Shown: positions 26,495-34,577 of the stretch, piece by piece
Layout of the letters: every line of letters starts with the position of its first letter
Position numbering within the stretch: position 1 is the first letter of the stretch
Source: Palsa-883 sp963847615
GTDB taxonomy: Bacteria > Pseudomonadota > Alphaproteobacteria > Acetobacterales > Acetobacteraceae
Length of the DNA stretch: 41,466 bases
Direction of reading: 5' to 3'
NCBI GenBank assembly: GCA_963847615.1
Contig: CAWKAN010000005.1
Span: 1-41,466 of the forward strand
The notes under the pieces: model-generated
The model's input: the letters and a program-made list of their open reading frames with translations, nothing else
Told to the model about the DNA's origin: nothing
Databases searched by the model: none
Translations under genes and position numbers: made by a program

Positions 26495-26553
26495 GGCCGA
26501 TGACGCCGCGCGGCCGGAACCCGACGATCCGGCGGCGAACCGGCTGACCTGCC

Positions 26554-27579
26554 ATGCGGGTCGTGCTGCTGGGAACCGAGTTCAGCATGACCGGCGCCGG
26601 GCTGCTGCTGTTCCGCTGGGCCGCCCATCTGCGCCGCCGGGGCCACGACGTGGTCGCGGTGCATGACTCGAACGCGGCCGGACCCTTGCGCGACGCCTAC
26701 CTCGCCGAGGGCGCCACGCTGACCCAGCGCTGCGAGATCGACGCCAGTACGCTGGTCATCTGCAACACCATGATGGCGGCACAGTACGTGCTGCAGACCG
26801 CGCCTACCGCGCGCACCATCTGGTGAATCCACGAAGCCGAGGTCGGCCTGACGCTGCTGGTCGACAATCCCGGTGCGCAACGTGCCTTCGGCGCCGCGCA
26901 CGCCATCATTTTTCCGTCGGCCGCGATTCGCGACCTGGTCTACCGGTCCTACCTGCTGGGCGTGCCGCAGGCGCGGCTGCACGTCGTGCCGCCCGGCCTC
27001 GATCCGCTCGATCCCGCCCAGCTCGCGGCCGAACCGCCGCCGCAAGGCCGACCCATCCGCGTCGTCTCGGTCGGCTCGATCTATCCGCGCAAGCGGCAGG
27101 CCGATCTGATCCGTGCCGTCGCCCGCCTGTCCGACGTCCCGATCGAATGCCTGCTGGTCGGCCAGATGGTGCAACTGGAGGCGGAGGCCGTGGCGCTCGC
27201 CAAGGCGGCGCCGGACCGGTTCGCCTTCGCCGGGCAGCTCGCGCATGCCGAGACGCTGCGCCTGATCGGGCGCGCCGACATCTTCGCCCTGCCCTCGGCC
27301 AGCGAGTGCCTGCCGATCGCCCCGCTCGAGGCCGGCCAGCGCGGCAAGGCGCTGCTGCTGTCGGACCTGCCGGCCCATGAGGGGATCTGGCGGCACGGGG
27401 TGAACTGCCTCATGCATCCCGTGCATGATGTCGATCTGCTGGCGCATCTGCTGCGCGTGCTGGCGACCGACGCGGCCCTGCGCGCGCGACTGGGCGCGCA
27501 GGCACGCCGCACCGCCGCGGGTTTCCGCAACGACGTGTTCCTCACCCGGCTCGACATGGTACTGGCCAGCCTGGCCTGA
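26554..27579 (+). pseudogene. Glycosyltransferase (GT4-like) with in-frame TGA
   Basis: A 341-codon gene for a GT-B fold glycosyltransferase. The N-terminal half starts VVLLGTEFSMTGAGLLLFRWA and reads up to TARTIW, where TGA occurs at 26824-26826; the same frame then continues IHEAEVGLTLLVDN. Family members usually read WWIHE here, so TGA almost certainly replaces a TGG codon (one G-to-A change). The C-terminal domain has RVVSVGSIYPRKRQADLI (nucleotide-sugar binding start), FALPSASECLPIAPLEA (ExxxxxxxE-like motif) and GVNCLMHPVHDVDLL. Either the gene is truncated by a point mutation or the base is miscalled. Restart at a later start codon could yield only the C-terminal domain. The donor and acceptor sugars are unknown. 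Confidence 0.8.
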
Positions 27580-27632
27580 TCGCGGCGCGGCCCTCGCCCC
27601 GAGAGCGCCGCGCCGTTAAGCTCTGCTCGCCA

Positions 27633-28724
27633 ATGGACAGACAAGCATTCACGATCCGCCCCGGCCGCGACGCCGATGCCGCCGGCTTCATTGCGCTGAT
27701 CGGCGCCTGCTGGGGCGAGTATCCCGGCATCGTGTTCGATGTCGATGCGGAACTGCCGGAATTGCGCGCGCTGGCGACCTACTACGCGGCCAAGGACGGC
27801 GCGCTGTGGGCGGCCGAGGCGGACGGCTACGTGGTGGGCATGATCGCCGTCGTGCCGCACGGCGACGGGACGTGGGAGATCTGCCGGCTGTATGTCCTGG
27901 CGCCCTGGCGCGGCCACGGTCTGGCGCATCGCCTGCTCGACCAGGCCGAAGCCCACGCGCGCGCCGCCGGCGTACCACCCCCGCGCGCCGCCGGCGTACC
28001 ACCCCCGCGCGCCGCCGGCGTACCACCCCCGCGCGCCGCCGGCGCGACCCGCCTGGTGCTCTGGAGCGACACGCGCTTCGAGCGCGCGCACCGGTTCTAT
28101 GAAAAGCGCGGCTATGTGCGCAGCGGGCCGATCCGCGTCCTGGCGGACCTGTCGAACACGCTGGAGTTCGGCTACGCCAAGCCGGTCGACGGCGTCGCCC
28201 TGCTGGACGCGCCGGCCGCTGCCTCAGCGGAGCGGCGCCTGGCGGAGATCCTGGTGGCCTGCGTCGATGCCGGGGCCAGCGTGTCCTACCTGCCGCCGCT
28301 GCAGCCGGACCTGGCGCGCGCATTCTGGCGCCGCACCGCCGCCGAGGTGGCGCGCGGCGAGGCCATCCTGCTGGGCGGCTGGCGCGACGGGGTGCTGGTC
28401 GGCACCGTCTCGCTGGAGCTGTGCGCCATGCCGAACCAGCCGCACCGGGGCGAGGTGCACAAGCTGCTGGTGCACCCGGCGGCGCGGCGCTCGGGGCTGG
28501 GGCGGGCGCTGATGCAGGCGCTGGAGGACGCGGCGCGGCAGGCCGGACGCAGCCTGCTGGTGCTGATCGCGCGCGCCGGCGATGTCGCGGAGACGTTGTA
28601 TCGCGCCGAGGGGTGGATCGAGGCCGGGCGGATTCCGGATTTCGCGCTGAACGCCGACGGGACGCTGTGCGAGACGGTGTATTTTTGGAAACGCCTCGCG
28701 CCTACATCTGCACCACGGAGGTGA
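27633..28724 (+). CDS. Two-domain GNAT acetyltransferase
   Basis: A 363-residue protein with two GNAT folds in tandem. Domain 1 (about 1-180) has the acetyl-CoA segment LYVLAPWRGHGLAHRLLDQAEAHA (R-x-x-G-x-G/A type) and later FERAHRFYEKRGYVRSGPIR. Domain 2 (about 190-360) has KLLVHPAARRSGLGRALMQALEDAA and AETLYRAEGWIEAGRIPDFA. Tandem GNATs of this sort often acetylate small amines or antibiotics, but the substrate is not predictable. In domain 1 three extra RAAGVPPP units interrupt the loop between HARAAG and ATRLVLW, encoded by 24-bp tandem repeats. The last 23 nt overlap the 3-prime end of the convergent Rieske gene. Confidence 0.87.
   Translation: MDRQAFTIRPGRDADAAGFIALIGACWGEYPGIVFDVDAELPELRALATYYAAKDGALWAAEADGYVVGMIAVVPHGDGTWEICRLYVLAPWRGHGLAHRLLDQAEAHARAAGVPPPRAAGVPPPRAAGVPPPRAAGATRLVLWSDTRFERAHRFYEKRGYVRSGPIRVLADLSNTLEFGYAKPVDGVALLDAPAAASAERRLAEILVACVDAGASVSYLPPLQPDLARAFWRRTAAEVARGEAILLGGWRDGVLVGTVSLELCAMPNQPHRGEVHKLLVHPAARRSGLGRALMQALEDAARQAGRSLLVLIARAGDVAETLYRAEGWIEAGRIPDFALNADGTLCETVYFWKRLAPTSAPRR
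27958..28044 (+). repeat. 24-bp coding tandem repeat within the GNAT gene
   Basis: Three identical units of 24 bp (27958, 27982, 28006; cgcgcgccgccggcgtacca + cccc) and a partial fourth. Each adds RAAGVPPP in frame. Identity between units indicates recent slippage or unequal exchange. Confidence 0.92.
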
Positions 28725-29343
28725 GCTCGAAGGTCTGGCCAGGCGGGTTCTCGCCGAGCCGTAGCGTCTTCGGATTGGGGAAATGGTACGGCGGGACCGG
28801 CAGGTTGTACGGCGCTGGCACGCCTTGGAACACCCGCCCGACCAGGTCGTATTTCGAGCCGTGGCAGTGGCAGAAATAGCCGCCCGGCCAGTTCGCCACC
28901 GGCTCGGTGGCACTCGGTTCCGGCACATAGCTCGGCAGGCAGCCGAGATGCGTGCAGATGCCGACCAGCACGGCGTATTCGGTTTCGATCGAGCGGTGCC
29001 AGTTCTGCGCATAGGGCGGCTGCTGCTGCACCGCGGAATTCGGGTCCGCCAGTTGGGTGAGCAGGGCCGGCTCGCGCAGGGTCTTCACCATCTCCGGGGT
29101 ATGGCGGACGATCAGGATCGGGGCGCCACGCCAGAGCACGATCACCTGCTGGCCGGGCTCCAGCGGCGTCAGGTCGAAATCGATCGGTGCGCCGGCCGCG
29201 ATCACGTCGGCCGAGGGGTTCATCGAGTTGACCACTGTCCAGCCGATCGCGGCGGCGCCGATCGCGGCGCCCGCGGTGGCGATCAGGGAGAGGAAATCAC
29301 GACGGGTGCCGTTCGGCCCCACTGACTCAGCGTGCGATGACAT
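28702..29343 (-). CDS. petA: Ubiquinol-cytochrome c reductase Rieske iron-sulfur subunit
   Basis: A 213-residue Rieske protein of the bc1 complex, which passes electrons from ubiquinol to cytochrome c1. The twin-arginine signal-anchor TRRDFLSLIATAGAAIGAAA spans residues 13-32, so the globular domain faces the periplasm. The 2Fe-2S ligands are in CTHLGC (130-135) and CHCHGS (158-163), each box with the second-shell disulfide cysteine. PVPPYHFP near the end is the usual Pro loop. The ATG is at 29343. In most alphaproteobacteria petB and petC follow directly; here the next DNA is the convergent GNAT gene, so this petA stands alone. Confidence 0.95.
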   Translation of the reverse strand: MSSHAESVGPNGTRRDFLSLIATAGAAIGAAAIGWTVVNSMNPSADVIAAGAPIDFDLTPLEPGQQVIVLWRGAPILIVRHTPEMVKTLREPALLTQLADPNSAVQQQPPYAQNWHRSIETEYAVLVGICTHLGCLPSYVPEPSATEPVANWPGGYFCHCHGSKYDLVGRVFQGVPAPYNLPVPPYHFPNPKTLRLGENPPGQTFELTSVVQM

Positions 29344-29441
29344 ATACGGAACCTAGTACCTGCTGCTATCCGGGGCGCGTCTGTACCATGTGGACCCGCG
29401 CATGGGAAGGCGACTCCCGCGCGGGAAGGGAAGGCACACGC

Positions 29442-29951
29442 ATGATCACCCAGGACTACGTGCGGATGATGGCGGCTTACAACGCGGAGATGAATCGCCG
29501 GCTGTACGCCGCCGCCGCCGCGCTTTCGGACCAGGAGCGCCGGGCCGATCGCGGGGCGTTCTGGCACTCGATCCACGGCACGCTGGCACATCTGTTATGG
29601 GGCGACTGCCAGTGGATGTCGCGCTTCGACGGCTGGGAGAAGCCCGACCTGCCGATCGGGCAGAGCGCCGGCATCATCGAGGACTTCGACGAGCTGCGCA
29701 CCCGGCGGGTCAAGGCGGACGCCGACATCGAGGCCTGGGCACGGCGGATCGACGACGCCTGGCTGGCCGCGGACCTGGTGTGGTTCAGCGGTGCCGCGCA
29801 GCGGGAGATGCGGCGGGCGAAGGGCAAGCTGCTGGTGCATTTCTTCAACCACCAGACCCACCATCGCGGGCAGGTGCACGCGATGCTGACCGCGTGCGGA
29901 CAGCAGACGGGGGATACCGACCTGTTCCTCGTCGTCCCCGACGCGGAGTGA
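29442..29951 (+). CDS. DinB-like putative metal-dependent hydrolase
   Basis: A 169-residue four-helix protein of the DinB/YfiT-like superfamily. The metal-binding histidines fit the family pattern: one in FWHSIHGTLAHLLWGDCQWM (helix 2), and two in FFNHQTHHRGQVHAML (helix 4, H-x3-H type). The start ATG 29442 is preferred over upstream options because the family begins near DYVRMMAAYNAEMNRRLY and gggaaggg precedes it. Some family members are thiol-dependent transferases using bacillithiol or similar; none can be assigned. It is divergent from petA with about 100 bp between. Confidence 0.88.
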   Translation: MITQDYVRMMAAYNAEMNRRLYAAAAALSDQERRADRGAFWHSIHGTLAHLLWGDCQWMSRFDGWEKPDLPIGQSAGIIEDFDELRTRRVKADADIEAWARRIDDAWLAADLVWFSGAAQREMRRAKGKLLVHFFNHQTHHRGQVHAMLTACGQQTGDTDLFLVVPDAE

Positions 29952-30054
29952 TCGCGGCGCCGGAAGCGGGCACGCGGTCCTGCGCCCGGGGCAGGACCCA
30001 ATTCGGCTGGCGGTCGTGCTTGCGGCGACGCAGCCGCCGCGCCGAATCTGGATG

Positions 30055-31641
30055 CTATCGCCCGGGACCTCGGCTTGGCGCGGCGTGCAACTGCCCCAGG
30101 ACGTCACGATCCGCCCCGCAGACACGATCGAACGCCAGGACGTTGAACCCCGCCCCGCTCTGACGCCAACACCGGGCGGTGGCGAAGCGGGCCTGCAACA
30201 TCGCTGACGTGGCCCGCGAGTTCGCATCCACGCCAATCAGCGCCAGCACGACACGGCGCGCGCCGCCGATGCGGGCATCAAGCTGCCGCCCCGTATCGGT
30301 CGGTCCGGCGATCGACAGGCGCAGCCCGCCCGGGGCTTCGTTGACGAAGGCGCCGACCACGCCGACACCGTCATTGCCGCGCGGCAGCAGCACCACGCCG
30401 CCCTCGGCCAACGCCGCGGCGGCCGCGGCGGTCGCCCGCGCCGGCTGCATCGTCTCCTGGCGGGTCATCATGCCGGCGAGCGCGACCGCCTGAATCCCTA
30501 GGACCGCACCGCCAAGGCCGAGGCACCAGCGCCGTGGCAGGCTACCCAGCGCACCTGCCAGCAACAGCCCGGCGAACGGCGTGGCGAGGGCGAGGTAGCG
30601 CAGCTCGATCGGCGTGGCATTGAACACCAGCCCCAGCACCAGCAATCCCACCGGCGGCGCCAGCACGGCGAGCGTCAGCAGCCCGCGCGGAGATGGCGCG
30701 CCGATGCGGCGCCAGCGCAGCACAACCAGGCCCACCAGCAACACGGCAAGACCTGCCAGTCCGCAAGCGACGGCGGTGCGCGCATGGGCCGGCACATAGA
30801 GCGGCAGGCCGCCGAACAGGTTGGCGGCGGCGTACTGGGCCAGTCGGGGGAGACTGCCGAGCAGCGAGAAGGCGGGGAATTGACCCGGCCGGCTGTTGCG
30901 CTGGGCGAGGAAGAACCAGAAATCGGCCGGCAGGAACAGGGCAAACCCGGTGGTGGCGGCCAGCCAGGCACGTGGCCGGTGCAGCAGCCACAACAGGACG
31001 GCGCCCGCCACAAACGCCGCGAGGTAGTTGCTCAGCGTCGCGGCGCCGAGACACAGCCCGGCACCAAGGGCGAGCAGCCAAGGCGTGCGGGCAACGGCGT
31101 CGCCACGACGGGAAGCCGCGGAGACTGTTTGCAGCGCCAGCCAGACCCCGGCCAGCGACAGCGCCTGGGCCAGCGCCAGGTCCCGGGCGATCGCCCCGGT
31201 ATAGGCGAACCCGTAGCAGCCGACCGTCAGCAGGATGGCGCCGGCCAGCGGCACCCGCGCGAGCCGGGCGATCGCGCCGACCAGCGCCAGCGCCAGCACG
31301 CTGTACAGCACCGACAGCAGCCGCACCCCGAACAGGCCAGGCCAGGCCAGCCAGCGCCACCCCGCCACCGTCCAAAAGTACAACGGCGGGTGAACGTCGG
31401 TGGCGCGCAACGCAAGCGCGATATCGCCCAGGCCGGCGTGCCCGGCGAACGCCGCACGCGCCTCCCCGGCGGTGAACACGCCGCCGGGCCAGGCCGGGCG
31501 CGGTGTGCCGGCGGCCAGCAGCAGCGTGTAGCCCTCGTCATACTCCGCGCCGCGCAGTGCCGCGGTGGCCAGCAGCACGCCGGCCCCGATCAACAGGGCG
31601 GCAACGACCGTCCAAGGGATTCGTTTACCGTTCACCTGCAT
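30055..31641 (-). CDS. GT39/ArnT-like membrane glycosyltransferase
   Basis: A 528-residue membrane protein with a dozen or so helices. Near the N-terminus GAEYDEGYTLLLAAG (Asp35-Glu36) is the acidic first periplasmic loop of GT-C enzymes such as PMT and ArnT, and DVHPPLYFWTVAGWRWL (84-89 core) is the following conserved loop. These use polyprenyl-phosphate sugars to modify proteins or lipids in the periplasm. The start ATG 31641 was chosen because helix 1 begins nine residues later; longer open frames upstream run antisense to the GH5 gene. The last 120 residues form a soluble domain. It is divergent from the GH5-like gene (51 bp apart). Confidence 0.82.
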   Translation of the reverse strand: MQVNGKRIPWTVVAALLIGAGVLLATAALRGAEYDEGYTLLLAAGTPRPAWPGGVFTAGEARAAFAGHAGLGDIALALRATDVHPPLYFWTVAGWRWLAWPGLFGVRLLSVLYSVLALALVGAIARLARVPLAGAILLTVGCYGFAYTGAIARDLALAQALSLAGVWLALQTVSAASRRGDAVARTPWLLALGAGLCLGAATLSNYLAAFVAGAVLLWLLHRPRAWLAATTGFALFLPADFWFFLAQRNSRPGQFPAFSLLGSLPRLAQYAAANLFGGLPLYVPAHARTAVACGLAGLAVLLVGLVVLRWRRIGAPSPRGLLTLAVLAPPVGLLVLGLVFNATPIELRYLALATPFAGLLLAGALGSLPRRWCLGLGGAVLGIQAVALAGMMTRQETMQPARATAAAAAALAEGGVVLLPRGNDGVGVVGAFVNEAPGGLRLSIAGPTDTGRQLDARIGGARRVVLALIGVDANSRATSAMLQARFATARCWRQSGAGFNVLAFDRVCGADRDVLGQLHAAPSRGPGR

Positions 31642-31692
31642 GGTTCCCGCCGGCATGGTTCCCGCCGAACCCATTAGCGGGGGAAGATTGAC

Positions 31693-32793
31693 ATGAGGTT
31701 GATCGCGCGCCGGCTGGTGCTGAGCATCGCCGCGCTGCTCGCCGTCCCCCCGGCGGGACACGCCACGCCGCCAGCCGAGCGCACCGCGGCGCTGGCCCGC
31801 GGCGTGAACCTCACCAACTGGTTCCGCTTCCCGGCGCGGGCGGACGACCAGGCGCTGCGCACCTATCTGCCGGACGCGGCCATCACGGCGCTGCGCCGGG
31901 CGGGGTTCACCTTCGTCCGCCTGGCGGTGCAGCCGGAGCTGCTGGACGCCGCGCCCCAGCGGCTGGCGCTGCTGGTCCAGGCCGTCTTGCGCCTGCAACG
32001 CGCCGGCCTTGCGGTCGTGCTCGGGCCGCATCCGACGACCTGGCACCTGGAGCGCAGCGCCGAGGACCGTGCCCGGCTGCTGGCATTCTGGCGGCGCGTC
32101 GCGCCGGCACTGCGTCCGCTCGACCCGCGCCTGACCTATCCCGAAATCTTGAACGAGCCGGTGTTCGCCGACACGCCCCAGGCATGGGCGGCATTGCAGG
32201 TGCAGGCGCTGGCGGTGGTGCGCGCCGCGCAGCCGGACGCGACGGTGGTGCTGACCGGGGCCGGCTGGGGTGGCGTCGACGGGCTGGTGGCGCTGCGCCC
32301 GGTCGCGGACCCCAACGTGATCTACAGCTTCCACTTCTACGAGCCGTCGGAGCTGACGGCGCTGGCGGCCTACCGCCCCGGCCTCGATCGCGCGGCGCTG
32401 GCCCGCCTGCCGTTTCCGATGGACCCGGCATCCTGCCACCCCGCCGCCGACAGCACCGCGGATGCCACGACGCGCGGGCTGATCACGTTCGTCTGCGCGA
32501 TGCGCTGGGACGCCGCGCGCGTCGGTGCCCGGATCGAACAAGCCGCCGCCTGGGGGCGTGCGCACCATGCGCCGGTGCTGCTGGGCGAGTTCGGCGCGAC
32601 CAGGGCGCTGAACGCGCCGGCACGGCTGGCCTGGCTGCAAGCGGTGCGGCGCGCCTGCGAGCAACGCGGCATCGGTTGGGCACTCTGGGGTTATGACGAC
32701 GCGATGGGGTTCGGGATCGAGCCGCGCACGCCGGCGCGATCGACGCTGGACCGCGCCCTGCTCGCCGCGCTCGGCCTTGCGGCCGGGCCTTGA
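31693..32793 (+). CDS. Secreted GH5-like glycoside hydrolase (cellulase family)
   Basis: A 366-residue protein with a signal peptide (MRLIARRLVLSIAALLAVPPAGHA, cut expected near residue 24). The TIM-barrel markers are GVNLTNWFRF, GFTFVRLAVQPELL, the acid/base Glu155 in EILNEPVF, YSFHFYEPSE, the nucleophile Glu299 in LLGEFGAT, and WALWGYDDAMGF. This fits glycoside hydrolase family 5 (endoglucanase-like). It could act on cellulose made by the bacterium or on another beta-glucan; no cellulose synthase gene is in the window. It shares a short divergent promoter region with the GT39-like gene, which suggests joint control in a surface polysaccharide or glycolipid process (inference). Confidence 0.88.
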   Translation: MRLIARRLVLSIAALLAVPPAGHATPPAERTAALARGVNLTNWFRFPARADDQALRTYLPDAAITALRRAGFTFVRLAVQPELLDAAPQRLALLVQAVLRLQRAGLAVVLGPHPTTWHLERSAEDRARLLAFWRRVAPALRPLDPRLTYPEILNEPVFADTPQAWAALQVQALAVVRAAQPDATVVLTGAGWGGVDGLVALRPVADPNVIYSFHFYEPSELTALAAYRPGLDRAALARLPFPMDPASCHPAADSTADATTRGLITFVCAMRWDAARVGARIEQAAAWGRAHHAPVLLGEFGATRALNAPARLAWLQAVRRACEQRGIGWALWGYDDAMGFGIEPRTPARSTLDRALLAALGLAAGP

Positions 32794-32836
32794 ACGGTCG
32801 CGCTGCCGCGTGATTTCACCGCGACCGCGGTGTCAT

Positions 32837-33021
32837 CCCAACGGCCCTGATGGCTGACCGTTCGGCCGGCGTCGGGCCGCTGGTAGAAGTCTTGGTTTGG
32901 CGTGCGGCCGCCCCACCAACCCCGCGCGCAATACCAATGACCCTGATGGCCGACCGTTCGGGCGATGTCGGGCCGTTGCGTGATACAGGTTCGGCGCGCG
33001 GCCGCCCCGGGCACGATACCA
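32837..33021. repeat. ATACCA-type hairpin repeat, tandem units
   Basis: Unit 1 starts cccaacggccctgatggctg and ends gcgcaatacca near 32937. Unit 2 starts ataccaatgaccctgatggc and ends cacgatacca near 33021. Both carry gaccgttcgg and gtcgggccg with complementary ends (CGGCCC against GGGCCG). It is the same family as 17150-17304. The units lie just after the GH5 gene. Confidence 0.75.
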
Positions 33022-33110
33022 AGCGCCTGGGTGATGCGCGTCGCCGCGGTTACAATTTGTCACATTCGTAATGATATCGCACCATCAACCTCGCGTCAAA
33101 GCAACGTCCC

Positions 33111-33143
33111 AAAGAAAATGCCCCCGGCACAAGGCCGGGGGCA
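33111..33143 (-). terminator. Intrinsic terminator
   Basis: On the minus strand tgcccccggc-cttgt-gccgggggca is a perfect 10-bp G/C-rich stem with a 5-nt loop, followed immediately by ttttcttt (33118-33111). This is the clearest intrinsic terminator in the window. It has no T-tract on the plus side. Confidence 0.85.
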
Positions 33144-33242
33144 AGTAAACAGGGAGGCTTCACGTCTGGGAGACGCAGGGACCAATGGCCCCTTTCCAGC
33201 TACAAGAGCCGGAACACTGGCGGCACAACCGCCGTAACCATC
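33111..33242 (-). ncRNA. Predicted small RNA of about 130 nt
   Basis: Read on the minus strand, a promoter-like pair (33249-33278) is followed by about 130 nt with short hairpins: ggcggttgtgccgcc, ggggccattggtccc and cgtctcccagacg. Next comes a mostly single-stranded gaagcctccctgtttact containing CCTCCC, and finally a perfect 10-bp terminator stem with a T-rich tail. CCTCCC could pair with Shine-Dalgarno sites, a feature of several alphaproteobacterial trans-acting RNAs such as the AbcR type; Hfq binding is possible. The region has no convincing ORF. It does not look like tmRNA, SRP RNA or RNase P; 6S RNA seems unlikely because there is no single long interrupted stem. The 5-prime end is inferred. 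Confidence 0.5.
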
Positions 33243-33248
33243 ACGCAG

Positions 33249-33278
33249 AAAATAGTGACCCCGCCCCGTGGTTGCCAA
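33249..33278 (-). promoter_or_regulatory. Sigma-70-like promoter for the predicted small RNA
   Basis: On the minus strand, TTGGCA (33278-33273) and TATTTT (33254-33249) are separated by 18 nt, a near-consensus arrangement in otherwise GC-rich DNA. Transcription would start near 33242. Confidence 0.5.
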
Positions 33279-33454
33279 TGCCGAAAGCCGAAAGGCCGCC
33301 ATGCTTGGATCGCATGACGCAGCGCATCGATTGTGACGGCAATGTGTCCGTGCGGCGGAGGCGGAGCCGCCGCGTGCCAAGGCAGGACCCCTATCAGCCG
33401 CCCGATCAGCCCGCGTCGCTGCCTGAGTGCGACAGCAGGCGCGTCGCAGTGCGG

Positions 33455-34339
33455 TCAGTGCAGCTCGGCGAGGCGGGTCAACAGGAAGTCGCGGAACACC
33501 GCGACGCGCTTGGAATTGCGCAACTCTTCCGGATAGACAAAGAACACCTCGACCTTCGGCCCTTTCAGCTCGGGCAGCACGCGCACCAAATCCTGGGTTT
33601 CCGCGGCCATGAAATCCGGCAGCAGGCCGAGGCCGAGGCCGGAACGGACCGCCAGCAACACTGCCTGGGTGCTGTTGACATCAAGCGTCGCGCGCCGCGG
33701 GTTGCCCGGTCGCCGGCCTGCCTCGGCCAGCCAGTTGATGTCGGCAACCGGCGCATGGTACTCGCCGAACAGCACCAGCCGGTGCGCGTCCAGATCCTCC
33801 GCGCGGTGCGGCACGCCGTGCTTCTTCAGGTAGTCCGGCGAGGCGACGATCTGCCAGTCGATCGTCATCAGGTGCCGCTGCACCAGGTCGGGCTGCTTCG
33901 GCGGATGCATGCGGATCGCCACGTCGGCCTCGCGCATTGCCAGATCGAGGTCGAGGTTGTCCAGCAGCAGCGAAACCGAGACGTCCGGGTACATATCGAA
34001 GAACTCATGCAACCGGGGTGCCAGCCAGGAAGCACCGAAGCCGACCGTGGTGGTCACCTTCAGCCGTCCGGCCGGCTTCTCCTTGCTTTCGGTCAACAGC
34101 GCCTCGGTGATCGCCAGCTTGGCGAACACCTCGCGCACCGTGCGGTTGAGCTGCTCGCCCTGCTCGGTCAGGATCAGTCCACGGGCATGGCGATGGAACA
34201 GCGGCACCTGCAGCGCCTCCTCCAGCGCCGAGATCTGCCGCGACACGGCCGACTGGCTCAGGTTCAGCGTCTCGCCCGCATGCGTGAAGCTGCCGGCCTC
34301 GGCAACCGCGTGGAACACGCGCAGCTTGTCCCAGTCCAT
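33455..34339 (-). CDS. LysR-family transcriptional regulator
   Basis: A 294-residue LysR regulator. The N-terminal winged helix (about 1-60) reads LRVFHAVAEAGSFTHAGETL ... LSQSAVSRQISALEEALQVP, a canonical LysR DNA-binding region. The effector domain follows (GRLKVTTTVGFGASWLAPRLHEFF ... SGLGLGLLPDFMA). The ATG at 34339 is the first in-frame start and directly begins the family motif. It is in the same direction as trxB, 238 bp downstream of it, so co-transcription is possible; a LysR gene next to trxB is, as I recall, common in this order. Its target and effector are unknown. The 210 bp after its stop lead to the predicted small RNA promoter. Confidence 0.92.
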   Translation of the reverse strand: MDWDKLRVFHAVAEAGSFTHAGETLNLSQSAVSRQISALEEALQVPLFHRHARGLILTEQGEQLNRTVREVFAKLAITEALLTESKEKPAGRLKVTTTVGFGASWLAPRLHEFFDMYPDVSVSLLLDNLDLDLAMREADVAIRMHPPKQPDLVQRHLMTIDWQIVASPDYLKKHGVPHRAEDLDAHRLVLFGEYHAPVADINWLAEAGRRPGNPRRATLDVNSTQAVLLAVRSGLGLGLLPDFMAAETQDLVRVLPELKGPKVEVFFVYPEELRNSKRVAVFRDFLLTRLAELH

Positions 34340-34577
34340 TGTGAAGCCTCTCCCCTGGCTGGCCGGGTGCGAGCCAGCGCGGACCGTCAGTCTAGCCGAT
34401 GTTGCACGAGTTCACGCCCAGGGAAATGATCCGGGAAAAACCCCCGGACACGGCCCCCTGGCCAGCCGAACGCGGCGCCGATGGCGCTGCACCGCCGCGC
34501 AGCGGCCGATCTAGCCCATTTTTCTCACGCTGTCGCGAGACCATGGCGAACGCCCGCAGCAGCATGCGCCAGGCCGG

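Noticed and set aside
26824..26826. TGA read as selenocysteine
   Set aside because: The family has tryptophan at this place, and no SECIS-like hairpin or selenocysteine genes are visible.
33096..33380. A 94-codon minus-strand frame over the predicted small RNA
   Set aside because: It would translate through the terminator stem and has no family resemblance; a non-coding transcript fits better.
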